A stretch of DNA of 64,000 nucleotides from Zavarzinella formosa DSM 19928 (GTDB lineage Bacteria; Planctomycetota; Planctomycetia; Gemmatales; Gemmataceae). Below are positions 54,316 through 63,785 of the stretch, piece after piece. Positions within the stretch are counted from its first letter, which is position 1, and each line of letters begins with the position of its first letter. Location of the stretch: the NCBI RefSeq assembly GCF_000255705.1, contig NZ_JH636444.1, forward strand, positions 44,980 to 108,979, in the 5' to 3' direction. The position numbers and the translations under genes were made by a program. The notes under the pieces were generated by a model. That model was not told where the DNA came from. It worked only from the letters and a program-made list of their open reading frames with translations, and made no database searches.

Positions 54316-54495
54316 TCACTCTTCTTCGTCCGGGAAAGTAGAGGGTGTTTCTTGGGATGGAACCCGGTAGTTCTCCCCAAGCCAACGGCCAAGATCAATT
54401 GTTCGGCATTTCTTGGAGCAGAAGGGATACTCCGGCCATTCGTTCCACTGGCCGGGCATCGCCTTCTCGCAGATCGGGCAGATCGTTTTTTTCAT
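54316..54495 (-). CDS. yacG: DNA gyrase inhibitor YacG-like zinc-finger protein
   Basis: This 59-residue protein, easily overlooked for its size, has CPIC at residues 6-9 and CSKKC at residues 26-30, the Cys4 zinc site of YacG, followed by RTIDLGRWLGENYRVPS, the most conserved part of the family. It ends in an acidic EEE tail. YacG binds gyrase and blocks DNA cleavage. It is the last gene of the chaperone run, 33 bases after the FmdB-type gene. Confidence 0.9.
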   Translation of the reverse strand: MKKTICPICEKAMPGQWNEWPEYPFCSKKCRTIDLGRWLGENYRVPSQETPSTFPDEEE

Positions 54496-54528
54496 CGTTC
54501 CTGTTGTCCAAATCCGTTGAAGATCAGA

Positions 54529-54852
54529 CTACTTGCCACCCGAGTCGGACTTGCCACCGCCAGAGGAAGGAGGGGGACTTGATGCGGGCGCCGGAGTAGG
54601 AGTGGCTGTCGGGGTGGCGGCGGGTTTGCTTGAATCGGATTCCGTCTTTGCCGACTGTTTGTAGGAGTCGCTCCGGTAGTCCGTCTCGTAGAATCCCGAA
54701 CCTTTGAACAAGATCGCGGCCCCCGTGCCGAAGAGGCGGCGAAGTTTTTCCTCGCCGCATTTTGGGCATTTGGTCAGGATGGCCGCCGAGAAGGATTGCA
54801 TTTCCTCGAAGGCATGGCCGCAAGCGTCGCAGACATAGTCGTATGTTGGCAT
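54529..54852 (-). CDS. FmdB-family zinc-ribbon protein
   Basis: The 107-residue protein begins MPTYDYVCDACGHAFEEMQS and continues KCPKCGEEKLRRLFGTG, the FmdB-type ribbon with two CxxC pairs. The rest is a Lys/Ser/Thr/Pro-rich disordered tail (TPTATPTPAPASSPPPSSGG). ATG 54852 is used because residues before it are not similar. It lies 22 bases after grpE and before yacG in the same transcript. Confidence 0.9.
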   Translation of the reverse strand: MPTYDYVCDACGHAFEEMQSFSAAILTKCPKCGEEKLRRLFGTGAAILFKGSGFYETDYRSDSYKQSAKTESDSSKPAATPTATPTPAPASSPPPSSGGGKSDSGGK

Positions 54853-54874
54853 GATTTTTCTGGGGAAAGTAATT

Positions 54875-55429
54875 TCAACCGGATTGGGCAACCACGACCG
54901 CTGCGGGCCGCATCACCCGGTCATGAATCATGTAGCCTTGCTGGACCACGTTGGTCACCGTGTTTGGCTCGACACCGGGGCCGGCGGGCTGGCTTTGGAT
55001 CGCTTGATGCAAGTTTGGATCGAATGGCTGATTCAGGGCGTTGATCGGCGTGATTCCGTGGCGTTTCAGCACTTCGCCGATTTGTGCTTGCGTGGCCATC
55101 ACCCCGACTGTGAGCGGGCTTTTGTCCCCGGCTTTCTCGGCGGCATCCAAGGCGCGTTGCAAATTGTCGAGGACGGACAGCATGTCCATCGCGAATTTTT
55201 CATGGGCGAATTTTTGGCGGGCTTCCACTTCTTGGGAGTTCCGCTTTACGACCGCCTGCATCTCCTTGTGCCGGTTTTGGTAGTCGGCGAGGTGACGCAG
55301 AAGTTCGTCATTCTGCTTTTCCAAGTGGGCGATTTTCTCCCGCATCGTTTTCGTCTCTTCGGTTTCGGTCGGTTCCCCGGCGTTGACGGGCGGGAGGTCT
55401 TCGGTGGTTGGTTCGTTCGGCGTCATCAT
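54875..55429 (-). CDS. grpE: Nucleotide exchange factor GrpE
   Basis: GrpE releases ADP from DnaK. The 184-residue product has an acidic N-terminus, a long coiled coil (KIAHLEKQNDELLRHLADYQ) and the C-terminal GrpE block (HGITPINALNQPFDPNLHQA, TVTNVVQQGYMIHDRVMRPA). It lies 20 bases after dnaJ. dnaK itself is not in the window. Confidence 0.95.
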   Translation of the reverse strand: MMTPNEPTTEDLPPVNAGEPTETEETKTMREKIAHLEKQNDELLRHLADYQNRHKEMQAVVKRNSQEVEARQKFAHEKFAMDMLSVLDNLQRALDAAEKAGDKSPLTVGVMATQAQIGEVLKRHGITPINALNQPFDPNLHQAIQSQPAGPGVEPNTVTNVVQQGYMIHDRVMRPAAVVVAQSG

Positions 55430-55449
55430 GATTAAATGTTATGAGAGGG

Positions 55450-56625
55450 TTAATGGGTTGGTTCTGTGTCGGCCGGAGCCGTGAACAGGTTCTTGATTTT
55501 GTCGAAGAACCCCCTTCGGGCCGGCGACACTTGCCGATGTTCAATCTCCGCCAGTTCGCGGAGCAATTCTTCCTGACGTTTTGTCAGGTGCGTGGGTGTT
55601 TCAACGTTCACAGTCACCCGCAAATCTCCTTTGCGGGAGTTTTCGATCGGCGTGCCCTGTCGGCTTACCCGCAGTTCGGGCATTCCCTCTCCGCGAATGC
55701 GGAATTCGGTCCCGGTCTGTGTTCCCGCCGGGACATTGAGGGTGGATTTGCCATTGAGTGTGGGGATGTCAACCGTTGCCCCGAGGGCCGCCTGGCTGAA
55801 GGTGATTGGCAAATCATCCACAAAGAGATCGACACCTTCTCGCTTGAACATCGAATGCTCGGCTACGCGGACCACGAGTTCTAAATCCCCTCGCGGAGCA
55901 CCCGGATCACCAGCGTTTCCCTCGCCGCCAACGAACAACCGCAATCCAGTGTCGGAACCTGGCGGAACGCTGACACTGATTTCTTTTTCGACTTGGATTT
56001 TGCCCGCTCCGGAACACTTCACGCAAGGATCGGCGATCACCGAACCGGACCCGTTGCATTGCGGACAGGCCTGCCGGAGTTCAAAGAAGCCCTGTCGCTG
56101 GACAAATTCCCCTTTTCCCTTGCAACGGGGGCATGTTGTCTTTTTGTTGGATTTGCTTCCCGTACCGGTGCATTCGAGGCAGATTTCTTGACGACGCACT
56201 TTGAACGGCTTTTTGACACCCCGAGCCGCTTCAAGGAGATCGATGTCGAGGGGCATCCGCAGGTCGGAACCGCGTTGCGGTCCGCGTTGGCCCCCTCGGC
56301 GATTGCCCCCTTGGCCACCACCGCCCATGAACGCGCCGAAAAGGTCGTTGACAATATCAGAGAAGGAACCACTGGCGGGGCCGAAACCTTCGCCCCCCTC
56401 AAGACCCGCGTGTCCGTAACGATCATAACGCGCGCGTTTTTCGGGGTCGCCGAGGACTTCAAAAGCCTCGTTGATTTCCTTGAATTTCACCTCAGCCTCG
56501 GGATCACCGACATTGCGATCCGGGTGATATTGCCGAGCAAGTTTCCTGTAGGTCTTTTCGATGACCTCGATCTCGACTTCCTTGGAGACCGTGAGGACTT
56601 CGTAATAATCACGCTTCATCGCCAT
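55450..56625 (-). CDS. dnaJ: Chaperone protein DnaJ
   Basis: DnaJ stimulates the DnaK ATPase. The 391-residue product has a J domain (KRDYYEVLTVSKEVEIEVIE, with the HPD triad in YHPDRN), a Gly-rich linker (GGGGQGGNRRGG), and four zinc repeats: CLECTGTG, CPRCKGKG, CPQCNGSG and CVKCSGAG. The C-terminal substrate domain follows. It is preceded by 240 bases after groEL1, which include a hairpin and likely a separate promoter. Confidence 0.96.
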   Translation of the reverse strand: MAMKRDYYEVLTVSKEVEIEVIEKTYRKLARQYHPDRNVGDPEAEVKFKEINEAFEVLGDPEKRARYDRYGHAGLEGGEGFGPASGSFSDIVNDLFGAFMGGGGQGGNRRGGQRGPQRGSDLRMPLDIDLLEAARGVKKPFKVRRQEICLECTGTGSKSNKKTTCPRCKGKGEFVQRQGFFELRQACPQCNGSGSVIADPCVKCSGAGKIQVEKEISVSVPPGSDTGLRLFVGGEGNAGDPGAPRGDLELVVRVAEHSMFKREGVDLFVDDLPITFSQAALGATVDIPTLNGKSTLNVPAGTQTGTEFRIRGEGMPELRVSRQGTPIENSRKGDLRVTVNVETPTHLTKRQEELLRELAEIEHRQVSPARRGFFDKIKNLFTAPADTEPTH

Positions 56626-56809
56626 GGTTTTGCATCACCAATCAACAGGGCCAACGGAAATCTAAAGCCACGGAGAGAAGGTCATTCGATTGGGAGTCAT
56701 TGCGCCGCAATGTCGGGCCACGCTTGTCGCCGTTTCCAATAGGACATTGTACAGGCGAAACTGGTCAGATCGACCATTCAATTTGTCCCGGCATTCTCAA
56801 TATTCGCAA

Positions 56810-56845
56810 CGATACCCCGGAACGGTGAGCCGGGCCGGGGTATCG
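56810..56845 (-). terminator. Stem-loop after groEL1
   Basis: A perfect 11-bp stem (56810-56820 with 56835-56845) lies 20 bases past the groEL1 stop, with a 14-base loop. The T-run on the minus strand is weak (GTTGCGAAT follows), so it may attenuate rather than end transcription. Confidence 0.6.
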
Positions 56846-56865
56846 TAAGGTCACTTCAACAATAA

Positions 56866-58494
56866 TTAGGCAATGGCCCCGGAGACTTTGGACTTCTCAT
56901 CGTCGTCGTCGATCTTGGTGATCATCACTTCCGTGGTGAGCATCAAACCGGCGATGCTGGCGGCGTTCTGGAGAGCTGACCGCGTGACCTTTGTGGGGTC
57001 AACGATGCCCGCCTCGAACATATCGACATAATCGCCACTGTTGGCGTTGTAGCCAATATTCTTGTTCTGTTCGCCACGAAGATCAACTTCGTCGGCCACC
57101 ACGGCTCCGTCTTGGCCACCGTTTTCGGCGATGGTGCGGACCGGCTTCGTGAGGGCGCGGGCGACGATCTGGGCACCCAGTTGTTCGTCACCTTCGAGGC
57201 CCTTGGCCTTTTCTTGGACAACCTTGACGCAGCGGAGCAGGGCGGTTCCTCCGCCGGGGACGATCCCCTCGGCGACGGCCGCGCGGGTCGCGTGCAGGGC
57301 ATCTTCGATGCGGGCTTTGGTCTGCTTCATTTCGGCTTCGGTCGCCGCGCCCACGCGGACGATGGCGACGCCGCCGGTCAGTTTGGCCAGCCGTTCGGAA
57401 AACTTTTCCTTGTCGTATTCCGAGGTCGTCTGGGCCATCTGGGTGCGGATCTGGTTGATCCGGTCCGTGATGTCCTTGGTCTTGCCGTTACCGTCGATGA
57501 TCGTGGTGCTTTCCTTTTCCACGCTAATCCGCTTGGCCGAGCCGAGGTGCTGAAGGCCGACGTTTTCCAGCTTGACCCCGAGGTCTTCGCTGACGAACTG
57601 GCCGCCGGTCAGGGTGGCGATGTCGGCCAGCATGGCCTTGCGACGATCACCGAATCCGGGGGCCTTCACCGCACACACCGGCAGACCGGCTTGAATGCGA
57701 TTCACCACCAACACGGCGAGGGCTTCGCTCTCGACGTCTTCGGCGATGATGAGTAGCGGCTTGCGGGTTTCGGCGACCTTCTGAAGGATCGGCAGGAGGT
57801 CGCGGACGCTCGAAATCTTCTTTTCGTAGATCAGGATGTAAGCATCGTCGAACTCGCACTTCAGATCAGGATTGTTGATCGCGAAGTACGGGGAGATGTA
57901 ACCCTTGTCGAATTGCATCCCTTCGACGAATTCCAGCGTGGTCGCGGAGGTCTTGCCTTCTTCGACGGTGATCACGCCGTCCTTGCCGACCTTCTCGAAC
58001 GCATCAGCCATTAGCTTGCCGATGGCCGGGTCGTTGTTGCCGGAGATGGACGCGACGTGTTCCATTTCCTGCTTGCTGGAAAGACGCTTCGTCAGGCCGC
58101 TGACGAGGAAATTCCCGGCGGCTTCAACGGCCTTGTCGATCCCGCGCTTCACGGCCATCGGGTTGGCCCCGGCGGTGATGATCCGCAGACCTTCCTGATA
58201 GATCGCAAGGGCCAGGATGGTGGCCGTCGTCGTGCCGTCGCCGGCCGAGTCGGAGGTCTTTTGGGCCACGGCGTTGACGAGCTTGGCCCCCATGTTTTCA
58301 AAGGGATCGCTGAGGTCGATTTCCTTGGAGACGGTCACGCCGTCCTTCGTGACGGTCGGGCCGCCGAAGGACTTGTCGATGATGACGTTCCGGCCGGTCG
58401 GCCCGAGGGTGACGCCCACCGCCTTGGACAGCTTTTCGGCGCCCGTCAGCAGTTTCTTGCGGGCGTCGTCGGTATACAGAAGTTGTTTTGCCAT
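56866..58494 (-). CDS. groEL: Chaperonin GroEL, copy 1
   Basis: GroEL forms the Hsp60 folding chamber with GroES. The 542-residue protein has [40 protein letters not shown] and the full apical domain. The C-terminus ends [16 protein letters not shown], without the GGM-repeat tail found in canonical GroEL. It is 48 bases after groES and is the more canonical of the two in its central motifs. Confidence 0.96.
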   Translation of the reverse strand: MAKQLLYTDDARKKLLTGAEKLSKAVGVTLGPTGRNVIIDKSFGGPTVTKDGVTVSKEIDLSDPFENMGAKLVNAVAQKTSDSAGDGTTTATILALAIYQEGLRIITAGANPMAVKRGIDKAVEAAGNFLVSGLTKRLSSKQEMEHVASISGNNDPAIGKLMADAFEKVGKDGVITVEEGKTSATTLEFVEGMQFDKGYISPYFAINNPDLKCEFDDAYILIYEKKISSVRDLLPILQKVAETRKPLLIIAEDVESEALAVLVVNRIQAGLPVCAVKAPGFGDRRKAMLADIATLTGGQFVSEDLGVKLENVGLQHLGSAKRISVEKESTTIIDGNGKTKDITDRINQIRTQMAQTTSEYDKEKFSERLAKLTGGVAIVRVGAATEAEMKQTKARIEDALHATRAAVAEGIVPGGGTALLRCVKVVQEKAKGLEGDEQLGAQIVARALTKPVRTIAENGGQDGAVVADEVDLRGEQNKNIGYNANSGDYVDMFEAGIVDPTKVTRSALQNAASIAGLMLTTEVMITKIDDDDEKSKVSGAIA

Positions 58495-58542
58495 TTGCTT
58501 GATGCTCGGTGTTGGATGTTCGTGTGGTGGGGCTAGCGGTCG

Positions 58543-58833
58543 TTACTTGACGATCTTTGCCAGAATATCGCCTTCGCGCATCACTTTCAGTTCCTTGCCG
58601 CCTTCTTTGATGTCGCTCCCGGCATAGCGGCCGTAGAGGACCTCATCGCCCACCTTCACGCTTAGCGCGGTCCGTTCGCCGTTGTCGCGGAGCTTGCCGG
58701 GACCGGCGGCGAGAATCTTGCCACGCTGGGGCTTTTCCTTGGCGCTGTCCGGCAGAAGGATGCCACCGGCCGTCTTTTCTTCGGCTTCGAGGGGCTCGAC
58801 CACAACACGGTCATCTAGGGGACGAATCGACAT
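58543..58833 (-). CDS. groES: Co-chaperonin GroES
   Basis: GroES caps GroEL. With ATG 58833 the 96-residue product is [20 protein letters not shown], then [20 protein letters not shown] with the mobile loop, and ends [14 protein letters not shown] lies seven bases before the ATG. It lies between the two groEL genes, 81 bases after groEL2. Confidence 0.96.
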   Translation of the reverse strand: MSIRPLDDRVVVEPLEAEEKTAGGILLPDSAKEKPQRGKILAAGPGKLRDNGERTALSVKVGDEVLYGRYAGSDIKEGGKELKVMREGDILAKIVK

Positions 58834-58914
58834 GGGATATCTCCGAAAAATCTTCAGTGGTGTTTGATTGTGGGAAGAAGACCCGCCCGGCATTCATCCG
58901 GGCGGGGAGGTTAT

Positions 58915-60594
58915 TTACATCATGTCCATGCCGGGCATCCCGCCCATGCCACCCATGCCACCGCCGCCGTGATCGTGGTGATGGTCGTGGTCGTGATCTT
59001 TCTTCGGTTCGGGGATGTCGGCCACGATAGTTTCCGTCGTGAGCAACAGCATGGCAACGCTGGCCCCGTTTTGCAGGGCACTGCGAGTCACTTTCACAGG
59101 ATCAATGATCCCGGCGGCCCGCATGTCTTCGTAACGGTCGGCGTCGGCGTTGTAACCCCAGTTTTCGTCGTTCTTCCGGCGAATGTGGGCCACGACCACC
59201 GTGCCGTCTTTGCCGGCGTTTTCGGCGATCATGCGGCACGGCATTTCCAAGGCCCGGTAAAGCACGCGGGCGCCGGCTTCTTCGTCGCCGGTGAGCTTGA
59301 GGCTTTCAATGGCCTTGCGAGAGTTCAGCAGGGCCACGCCGCCACCGACCACAGTCCCTTCGGCCAAGGCGGCCCGGGTCGCGTGGAGGGAGTCTTCGTA
59401 GAGAGCCTTGCGTTCCTTCATGGCCGTTTCGGTCGCCCCGCCAACCTTGAGTTGGGCGACGCCGCCGGCCAGTTTGGCCAGACGTTCTTGCAGCTTTTCG
59501 CGGTCGTATTCGCTGTCGGTTTTGCTGATTTCCTTGCGGATCGATTCGGCCCGGCCTTCGATGGCTTTCTTGTCCCCGGCCCCTTCGGTGATCGTCGTGT
59601 TTTCCGAGTCCAGCCGGACCTTCTTGCAGCGGCCCAAGTCTTCAAGTTGGATCTTGTCGAGTTGGAAGCCGAGGTCTTTGAAGATCGCCTTGCCGCCGGT
59701 GAGGACGGCGAGGTCTTCGAGCATGGCCTTGCGGCGGTCGCCATAGCCCGGAGCCTTCACGGCCGCGACTTTGAGGATGCCCTTGAGCTTGTTCAGCACC
59801 AGCGTGGCCAGAGCTTCGCCTTCAATGTCTTCGGCGATGATGAGCAGCGGTTCGTTCTTCTTGAAGAACGTCTCCAGCAACGGAACCAAGTCCTTCACGT
59901 TGGAAATTTTGTCTTCCAAGATCAGGATGTAAGGGTTCTCGAACTCGCAGGTCACGTCTTCTTGATTGGTGACGAAGTGCGGCGAGAGGTAGCCGCGATC
60001 GAACTGCATCCCTTGAACAACGTGAACTTCGGTGTCGGCCGTCTTGCCTTCTTCGATGGTGATGACGCCGTTGGTGGCGCCGACCTTCTTCATGGCTTCG
60101 GCGAGCTTGGACCCGATTTCCTTATCGTTGTTGGCGGCGATGGTCGCCACTTCCGTGATGGCCTTCTCGTCGTTCGGATCAATCTTCTTGGCGGCGGCCT
60201 TCAGATTTTCGACGATGGCGTCAACGCCCTTTTGAATCCCGCGGGTGATGGCCATCGGATCGCTGCCGGCGGCAACGGCCTTGAGACCTTCACGATAGAT
60301 GAACTCGGCCAGCACGGTCGCGGTCGTCGTTCCGTCCCCGGCGACATCCGAGGTCTTGCTCGCGGCTTCCTTGACGAGCTGAGCCCCCATGTTTTCGTAG
60401 GGACACTTCAGGTCGATGTCTTCGGCGACACTCACACCGTCTTTGGTCACGGTCGGGGAACCCCATCCTTTGTCGAGGATGGCGTTGCGTCCGCGCGGCC
60501 CAAGCGTGCTTCGCACGGCCCGGGCGAGTTTGGACACGCCCGCCAGCAACTTTTGACGGGCTTCATCGGCGTAAGAAAGCTGTTTGGCACCCAC
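58915..60594 (-). CDS. groEL: Chaperonin GroEL, copy 2, with His-rich and GGM tail
   Basis: The 559-residue protein has VRSTLGPRGRNAILDKGWGS, KDGVSVAEDIDL and [11 protein letters not shown], so the ATPase is intact. Its C-terminus is unusual: a His/Asp run (HDHDHHHDH) precedes a GGMGGMGGMPGMDMM tail. A metal-binding role for the His run is possible but only inferred. GTG start at 60594 is supported by GGAG eight bases upstream. First gene of the chaperone run. Confidence 0.95.
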   Translation of the reverse strand: MGAKQLSYADEARQKLLAGVSKLARAVRSTLGPRGRNAILDKGWGSPTVTKDGVSVAEDIDLKCPYENMGAQLVKEAASKTSDVAGDGTTTATVLAEFIYREGLKAVAAGSDPMAITRGIQKGVDAIVENLKAAAKKIDPNDEKAITEVATIAANNDKEIGSKLAEAMKKVGATNGVITIEEGKTADTEVHVVQGMQFDRGYLSPHFVTNQEDVTCEFENPYILILEDKISNVKDLVPLLETFFKKNEPLLIIAEDIEGEALATLVLNKLKGILKVAAVKAPGYGDRRKAMLEDLAVLTGGKAIFKDLGFQLDKIQLEDLGRCKKVRLDSENTTITEGAGDKKAIEGRAESIRKEISKTDSEYDREKLQERLAKLAGGVAQLKVGGATETAMKERKALYEDSLHATRAALAEGTVVGGGVALLNSRKAIESLKLTGDEEAGARVLYRALEMPCRMIAENAGKDGTVVVAHIRRKNDENWGYNADADRYEDMRAAGIIDPVKVTRSALQNGASVAMLLLTTETIVADIPEPKKDHDHDHHHDHGGGGMGGMGGMPGMDMM

Positions 60595-60757
60595 TTAGCA
60601 TTCTCCAGTTGGCAATAACGAGCAACCCGGCGATCCGGGCGGTGTTCACATCGATTCACCACCCGGTATGCAATCGTCATGCCGACTATTTGGAAATGCG
60701 CAAACATCTTTCATTTAAGGAGTTGAAGTAATTGATTTGCAGTGGAGTTGGGAAGAA

Positions 60758-60772
60758 CTGCCAGTCTGGCAG
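60758..60772. repeat. Small hairpin in the groEL2 upstream region
   Basis: CTGCCA (60758-60763) and TGGCAG (60767-60772) pair around GTC. The same TGGCAGTCTTCCC appears again near 60801-60813 and pairs imperfectly with 60750-60763. Possibly a weak terminator for the upstream minus-strand gene ending at 60825. No CIRCE element was found in this 230-base gap. Confidence 0.3.
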
Positions 60773-60824
60773 GAGGGATTCGTGTCTCCCGCCCGCGTTT
60801 TGGCAGTCTTCCCTTGACCACGTG

Positions 60825-62606
60825 TCACGGCTGGCTGATTAAGTTCTGTCGAAGCGGCGGGTCGAACCGGGTTGGCATCCGCGAGACTCCTTCGGGTTCC
60901 ATCCACAATCGACGCAAGAACCGGCCCTTGTTGTTGATAATGTCTTCGTAGGGATCTTGGTTGCCGTCTTTTTCCAATAAATCTTCCGGGGAATCGACCA
61001 TCAGAATCTTGGCTGGGTCGCGGAGTTCCGGGCTGACGGCATACCATAGTCGGCCGTTTCGGCTAAAGCCAAACACTTTCTTGGCAGGGGACATCAACTG
61101 CCGCAACACTTTGCCGTTTTGTGTATCAATGATGACACCATCCACCCGCCCGCCGGTGGTGATGACGTATCGGTTGCCCCACCAGTTTAGGCCCTTGGAT
61201 TGATCGAATTGATTGGCGTACATGTTGTGAACCGTCGGAACGGCAGGATTGCTTATGTCCCACAACACGAGAATCACCGACGGGTTGCCGAAGTTTCCGT
61301 GTTCAAAAATTGCCGCCAACACCTTGCCGTCCGGTCGCCAGGCCACGGGACCGGCTTTGATGTTCTGAAGATTCAAAGCGGTGGTGGAAAGTCTTGCGGC
61401 CTCAAGGCCGTCCTCGGTGTTGGCCACAACGTAGCCATCGCCAGCCCAGATCGCCACCTGTTTGCGATCAACGGAGAAAGCCACAAAGCGTTCGTATTTC
61501 AGGCTCGAAACATTGAAGTCATTCCAGCTAAGCAAGGGCTCTCCGACGGATCGATACTTCGCCCCGGAGACGACGGACTCAAAACTGGGAAGCGACCAGA
61601 CATCCATCCCGCGCATGGTGTTGATCGTCACTAATTTGTTGTTGCCGATGAACTCGGCCTTGTACAACGTCGGGCTTTTGAAAATGTCTTTCCTGGGATA
61701 CGGTACCCACTTTTTGGTGACTTCAACCTTGTCCGTGGTGGAATAAATGGTCAACGCCCGGTCGCTGTTGCCGAAGCGGTTATCCTGTTCAACCATGACG
61801 TATTTGCCATCCCCGGAAATGGCGACATATTGCGGTGTTTCAAGTTCCGGGATGCGAAATTTTCCGGCCGATTTGCCCGTGGCAATGTCCACCGGTTCAA
61901 TCTCCCATGTGTTGCCGGATTGTTCTGGTTTGCGGAAGACCGCGAACTGATTGCCAGCATCGGTAACGATCAATTGGTTGATGTCCTTTTCCGGCCATTC
62001 GACAGAACAAGTGGCTTGCGGGGTTTTGACACCGCCGCTGTCGGCGATGTCCTTGTCTTTTGCTTTTCCCCCACGCAAAACCAAGACGGCGACTACCGCC
62101 CCGATCAACACAAAACCCAGAATCGGGGCGACGATTAGCAGCGGATGAATGCCACGTTTTTTTTTGGTTGAGGAAAGATCATCGTCTTCCTCGTCCCATT
62201 TTTTGCGGCGATTCTTCGGATCGTCGTCATCTTCCTCATTCCGTCGTGAACGCTTCGGACGCTCATCTTCTTCGTCATCGTCGTCCCGTCGACGAGATCG
62301 GGCAGGGCGATCATCTTCCTCGTCTTCGTCCCGCCGCCGGGATCGTGACGGACGGTCATCTTCCTCGTCGTCATCGATCACCGGTTTCGACTTTGCGGAT
62401 GTCGTCGTCTTCGCCGGAGTCGGTTTGGGAACTGGAGCTGGTTTGGGTGGCGATGATGGCTTGACGGCCGCCGGTTTAGGGGTGGCGGGCGGCGGTTCAA
62501 TCTTGAAGATCTCGCCGCAACTCTTGCATTTGATTCGTTTTCCGCGGAGGTTGTCCGCAAAATCAAATGAGGTCGCGCACCCCGGACATTTCATGTTGAT
62601 GGACAT
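60825..62606 (-). CDS. Zinc-ribbon, charged-repeat, membrane-anchored propeller-like protein
   Basis: The 593-residue protein begins with a MJ0042-type zinc ribbon (C7, C10, C27, C30 in KCPGC and KCKSC). Then come a Pro/Lys-rich stretch (35-77), three tandem 15-residue charged repeats (78-122; first unit DDDEEDDRPSRSRRR), one membrane helix (about 154-178, LLIVAPILGFVLIGAVVAV), and an extracytoplasmic beta-propeller-like region. ATG 62606 is used; ATG 62594 is possible. This layout recurs in Gemmata-type genomes; function unknown. Confidence 0.75.
   Translation of the reverse strand: MSINMKCPGCATSFDFADNLRGKRIKCKSCGEIFKIEPPPATPKPAAVKPSSPPKPAPVPKPTPAKTTTSAKSKPVIDDDEEDDRPSRSRRRDEDEEDDRPARSRRRDDDDEEDERPKRSRRNEEDDDDPKNRRKKWDEEDDDLSSTKKKRGIHPLLIVAPILGFVLIGAVVAVLVLRGGKAKDKDIADSGGVKTPQATCSVEWPEKDINQLIVTDAGNQFAVFRKPEQSGNTWEIEPVDIATGKSAGKFRIPELETPQYVAISGDGKYVMVEQDNRFGNSDRALTIYSTTDKVEVTKKWVPYPRKDIFKSPTLYKAEFIGNNKLVTINTMRGMDVWSLPSFESVVSGAKYRSVGEPLLSWNDFNVSSLKYERFVAFSVDRKQVAIWAGDGYVVANTEDGLEAARLSTTALNLQNIKAGPVAWRPDGKVLAAIFEHGNFGNPSVILVLWDISNPAVPTVHNMYANQFDQSKGLNWWGNRYVITTGGRVDGVIIDTQNGKVLRQLMSPAKKVFGFSRNGRLWYAVSPELRDPAKILMVDSPEDLLEKDGNQDPYEDIINNKGRFLRRLWMEPEGVSRMPTRFDPPLRQNLISQP
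62241..62375 (-). repeat. Three tandem 45-base coding repeats
   Basis: This interval encodes three 15-residue units of the form D-D/E-rich-RP-x-RS-RR inside the preceding gene. The nucleotide units are similar but not identical. Copy number could vary between strains. Confidence 0.7.
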
Positions 62607-62717
62607 GGAGAGACCCGAGTCAGGAAACAAGGAAAATTATGAGAAACGGAATTTCCCCATCCTACTCGAAGAGGCATTCTTTTGTCAGCACGGTTGTCGC
62701 AAAAAATCCGCAGGATC

Positions 62718-63725
62718 TTAATCCTTGGCGGGCAACGATTTGTTGAACACAGCCGGGTCAAACGGGTCGGTCGGCGCGGCGGGTTTGTTCTCGCTGGTGC
62801 GATCGGTCCTCACCGAGCCAAACGAGTCCGGTTTGGTTGAAATGGTCACGGGTGGCGGGCTTTTTTCCACCAATTCGGGCAACCGTTTGGGTTCCGGCGT
62901 TTCAACACGAGGTCCTGGTTCGAGCGTTCCCTCGGGAGCGCGGGCGATCATCACCCATGCCTCCAGAGCCAAGTAGGCGGGGTGGTTTCGAGTCCGCAAC
63001 GGGGCCACGGTGGCCGTTCCGTGCGGCGTGACGGCCTTGATGAGCAGCGCACTTTTGGCCGGGTCGTTGGGATTGATTTGAGCCAGTGTGCTCATCAGAT
63101 TTCGGCTAATGGCTGTCCGGCCTGTTTGCCGCACCAGATGAAACGTTTTCGAGTCGTCCCGCGAATGACAGTTCGCACAAGTGTTCAGCAAAATGGCATG
63201 TACTTGAGTGGAAAAGAAGGGAAACGAGGCGCTGTTGTAATCCACATCGGGAATTTCCTTCGCGACTGCCACGGGAGCAGATGATTCCGCTTTCGCCGGG
63301 ACGATGGGCGAGGGGACGGGCGGTTTCGCCACTTGAAGCGTTGCCAAAAACTGCTCGGCGGCCGTAAAACCGGGACGCATCGTCACGGCCGTTTTGGCTT
63401 GGTGCAATGCTTCCTCGGGCAGTCCTTGGAGGAAACACCATTTGGCGAGCCGAAGGCGTTCATCCGCATCCCGCAGGTTGGCCCGTTTGGCGATCACCTG
63501 AAAGGCCGCCGGGCGGTCGGCGACAATCGCCAATATTCTTTTCGGCGGCAGGACCACTTCCCCGCCGACGGGTTGCCGGATTTGCCAGCCTTCCTCTACC
63601 CGCGACACCTCGCCGGTCAGCAGGTTTTCGTTGTCCAGCACGACAATCTTCATCGGCGGTTCTTCCCGCGCGGCCAGCGGGGCGACGAGGGACAACAACA
63701 CCCATGTGTGGAAGATGGCTTTCAT
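62718..63725 (-). CDS. Exported protein with TPR-like part and CxxCH motif
   Basis: The 335-residue product has a signal (MKAIFHTWVLLSLVAPLAA), a beta-rich stretch, a helical TPR-like pair (LRLAKWCFLQGLPEEALHQA), and after a Pro/Ala linker a segment with CANCH (183-187) within LLNTCANCHSRDDSKTF, like the c-type haem or planctomycete cytochrome motif. The C-terminus is disordered and Pro-rich. Whether haem is bound is not known. ATG 63725 starts the signal peptide. Confidence 0.7.
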   Translation of the reverse strand: MKAIFHTWVLLSLVAPLAAREEPPMKIVVLDNENLLTGEVSRVEEGWQIRQPVGGEVVLPPKRILAIVADRPAAFQVIAKRANLRDADERLRLAKWCFLQGLPEEALHQAKTAVTMRPGFTAAEQFLATLQVAKPPVPSPIVPAKAESSAPVAVAKEIPDVDYNSASFPFFSTQVHAILLNTCANCHSRDDSKTFHLVRQTGRTAISRNLMSTLAQINPNDPAKSALLIKAVTPHGTATVAPLRTRNHPAYLALEAWVMIARAPEGTLEPGPRVETPEPKRLPELVEKSPPPVTISTKPDSFGSVRTDRTSENKPAAPTDPFDPAVFNKSLPAKD

Positions 63726-63785
63726 GACGTTGTCGCATAACACGGTGGAAAATCCCGTCAAGGCGAACCCGTGTCAGCGGCAGGG

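Noticed and set aside
58864..60618. Open frame of 584 codons on the plus strand
   Set aside because: It is fully antisense to groEL2, shows no domain and reflects codon bias of the real gene.
60595..60824. CIRCE operator upstream of groEL2
   Set aside because: I looked for the 9-9-9 inverted repeat and found only TTAGCATTC without the second half.
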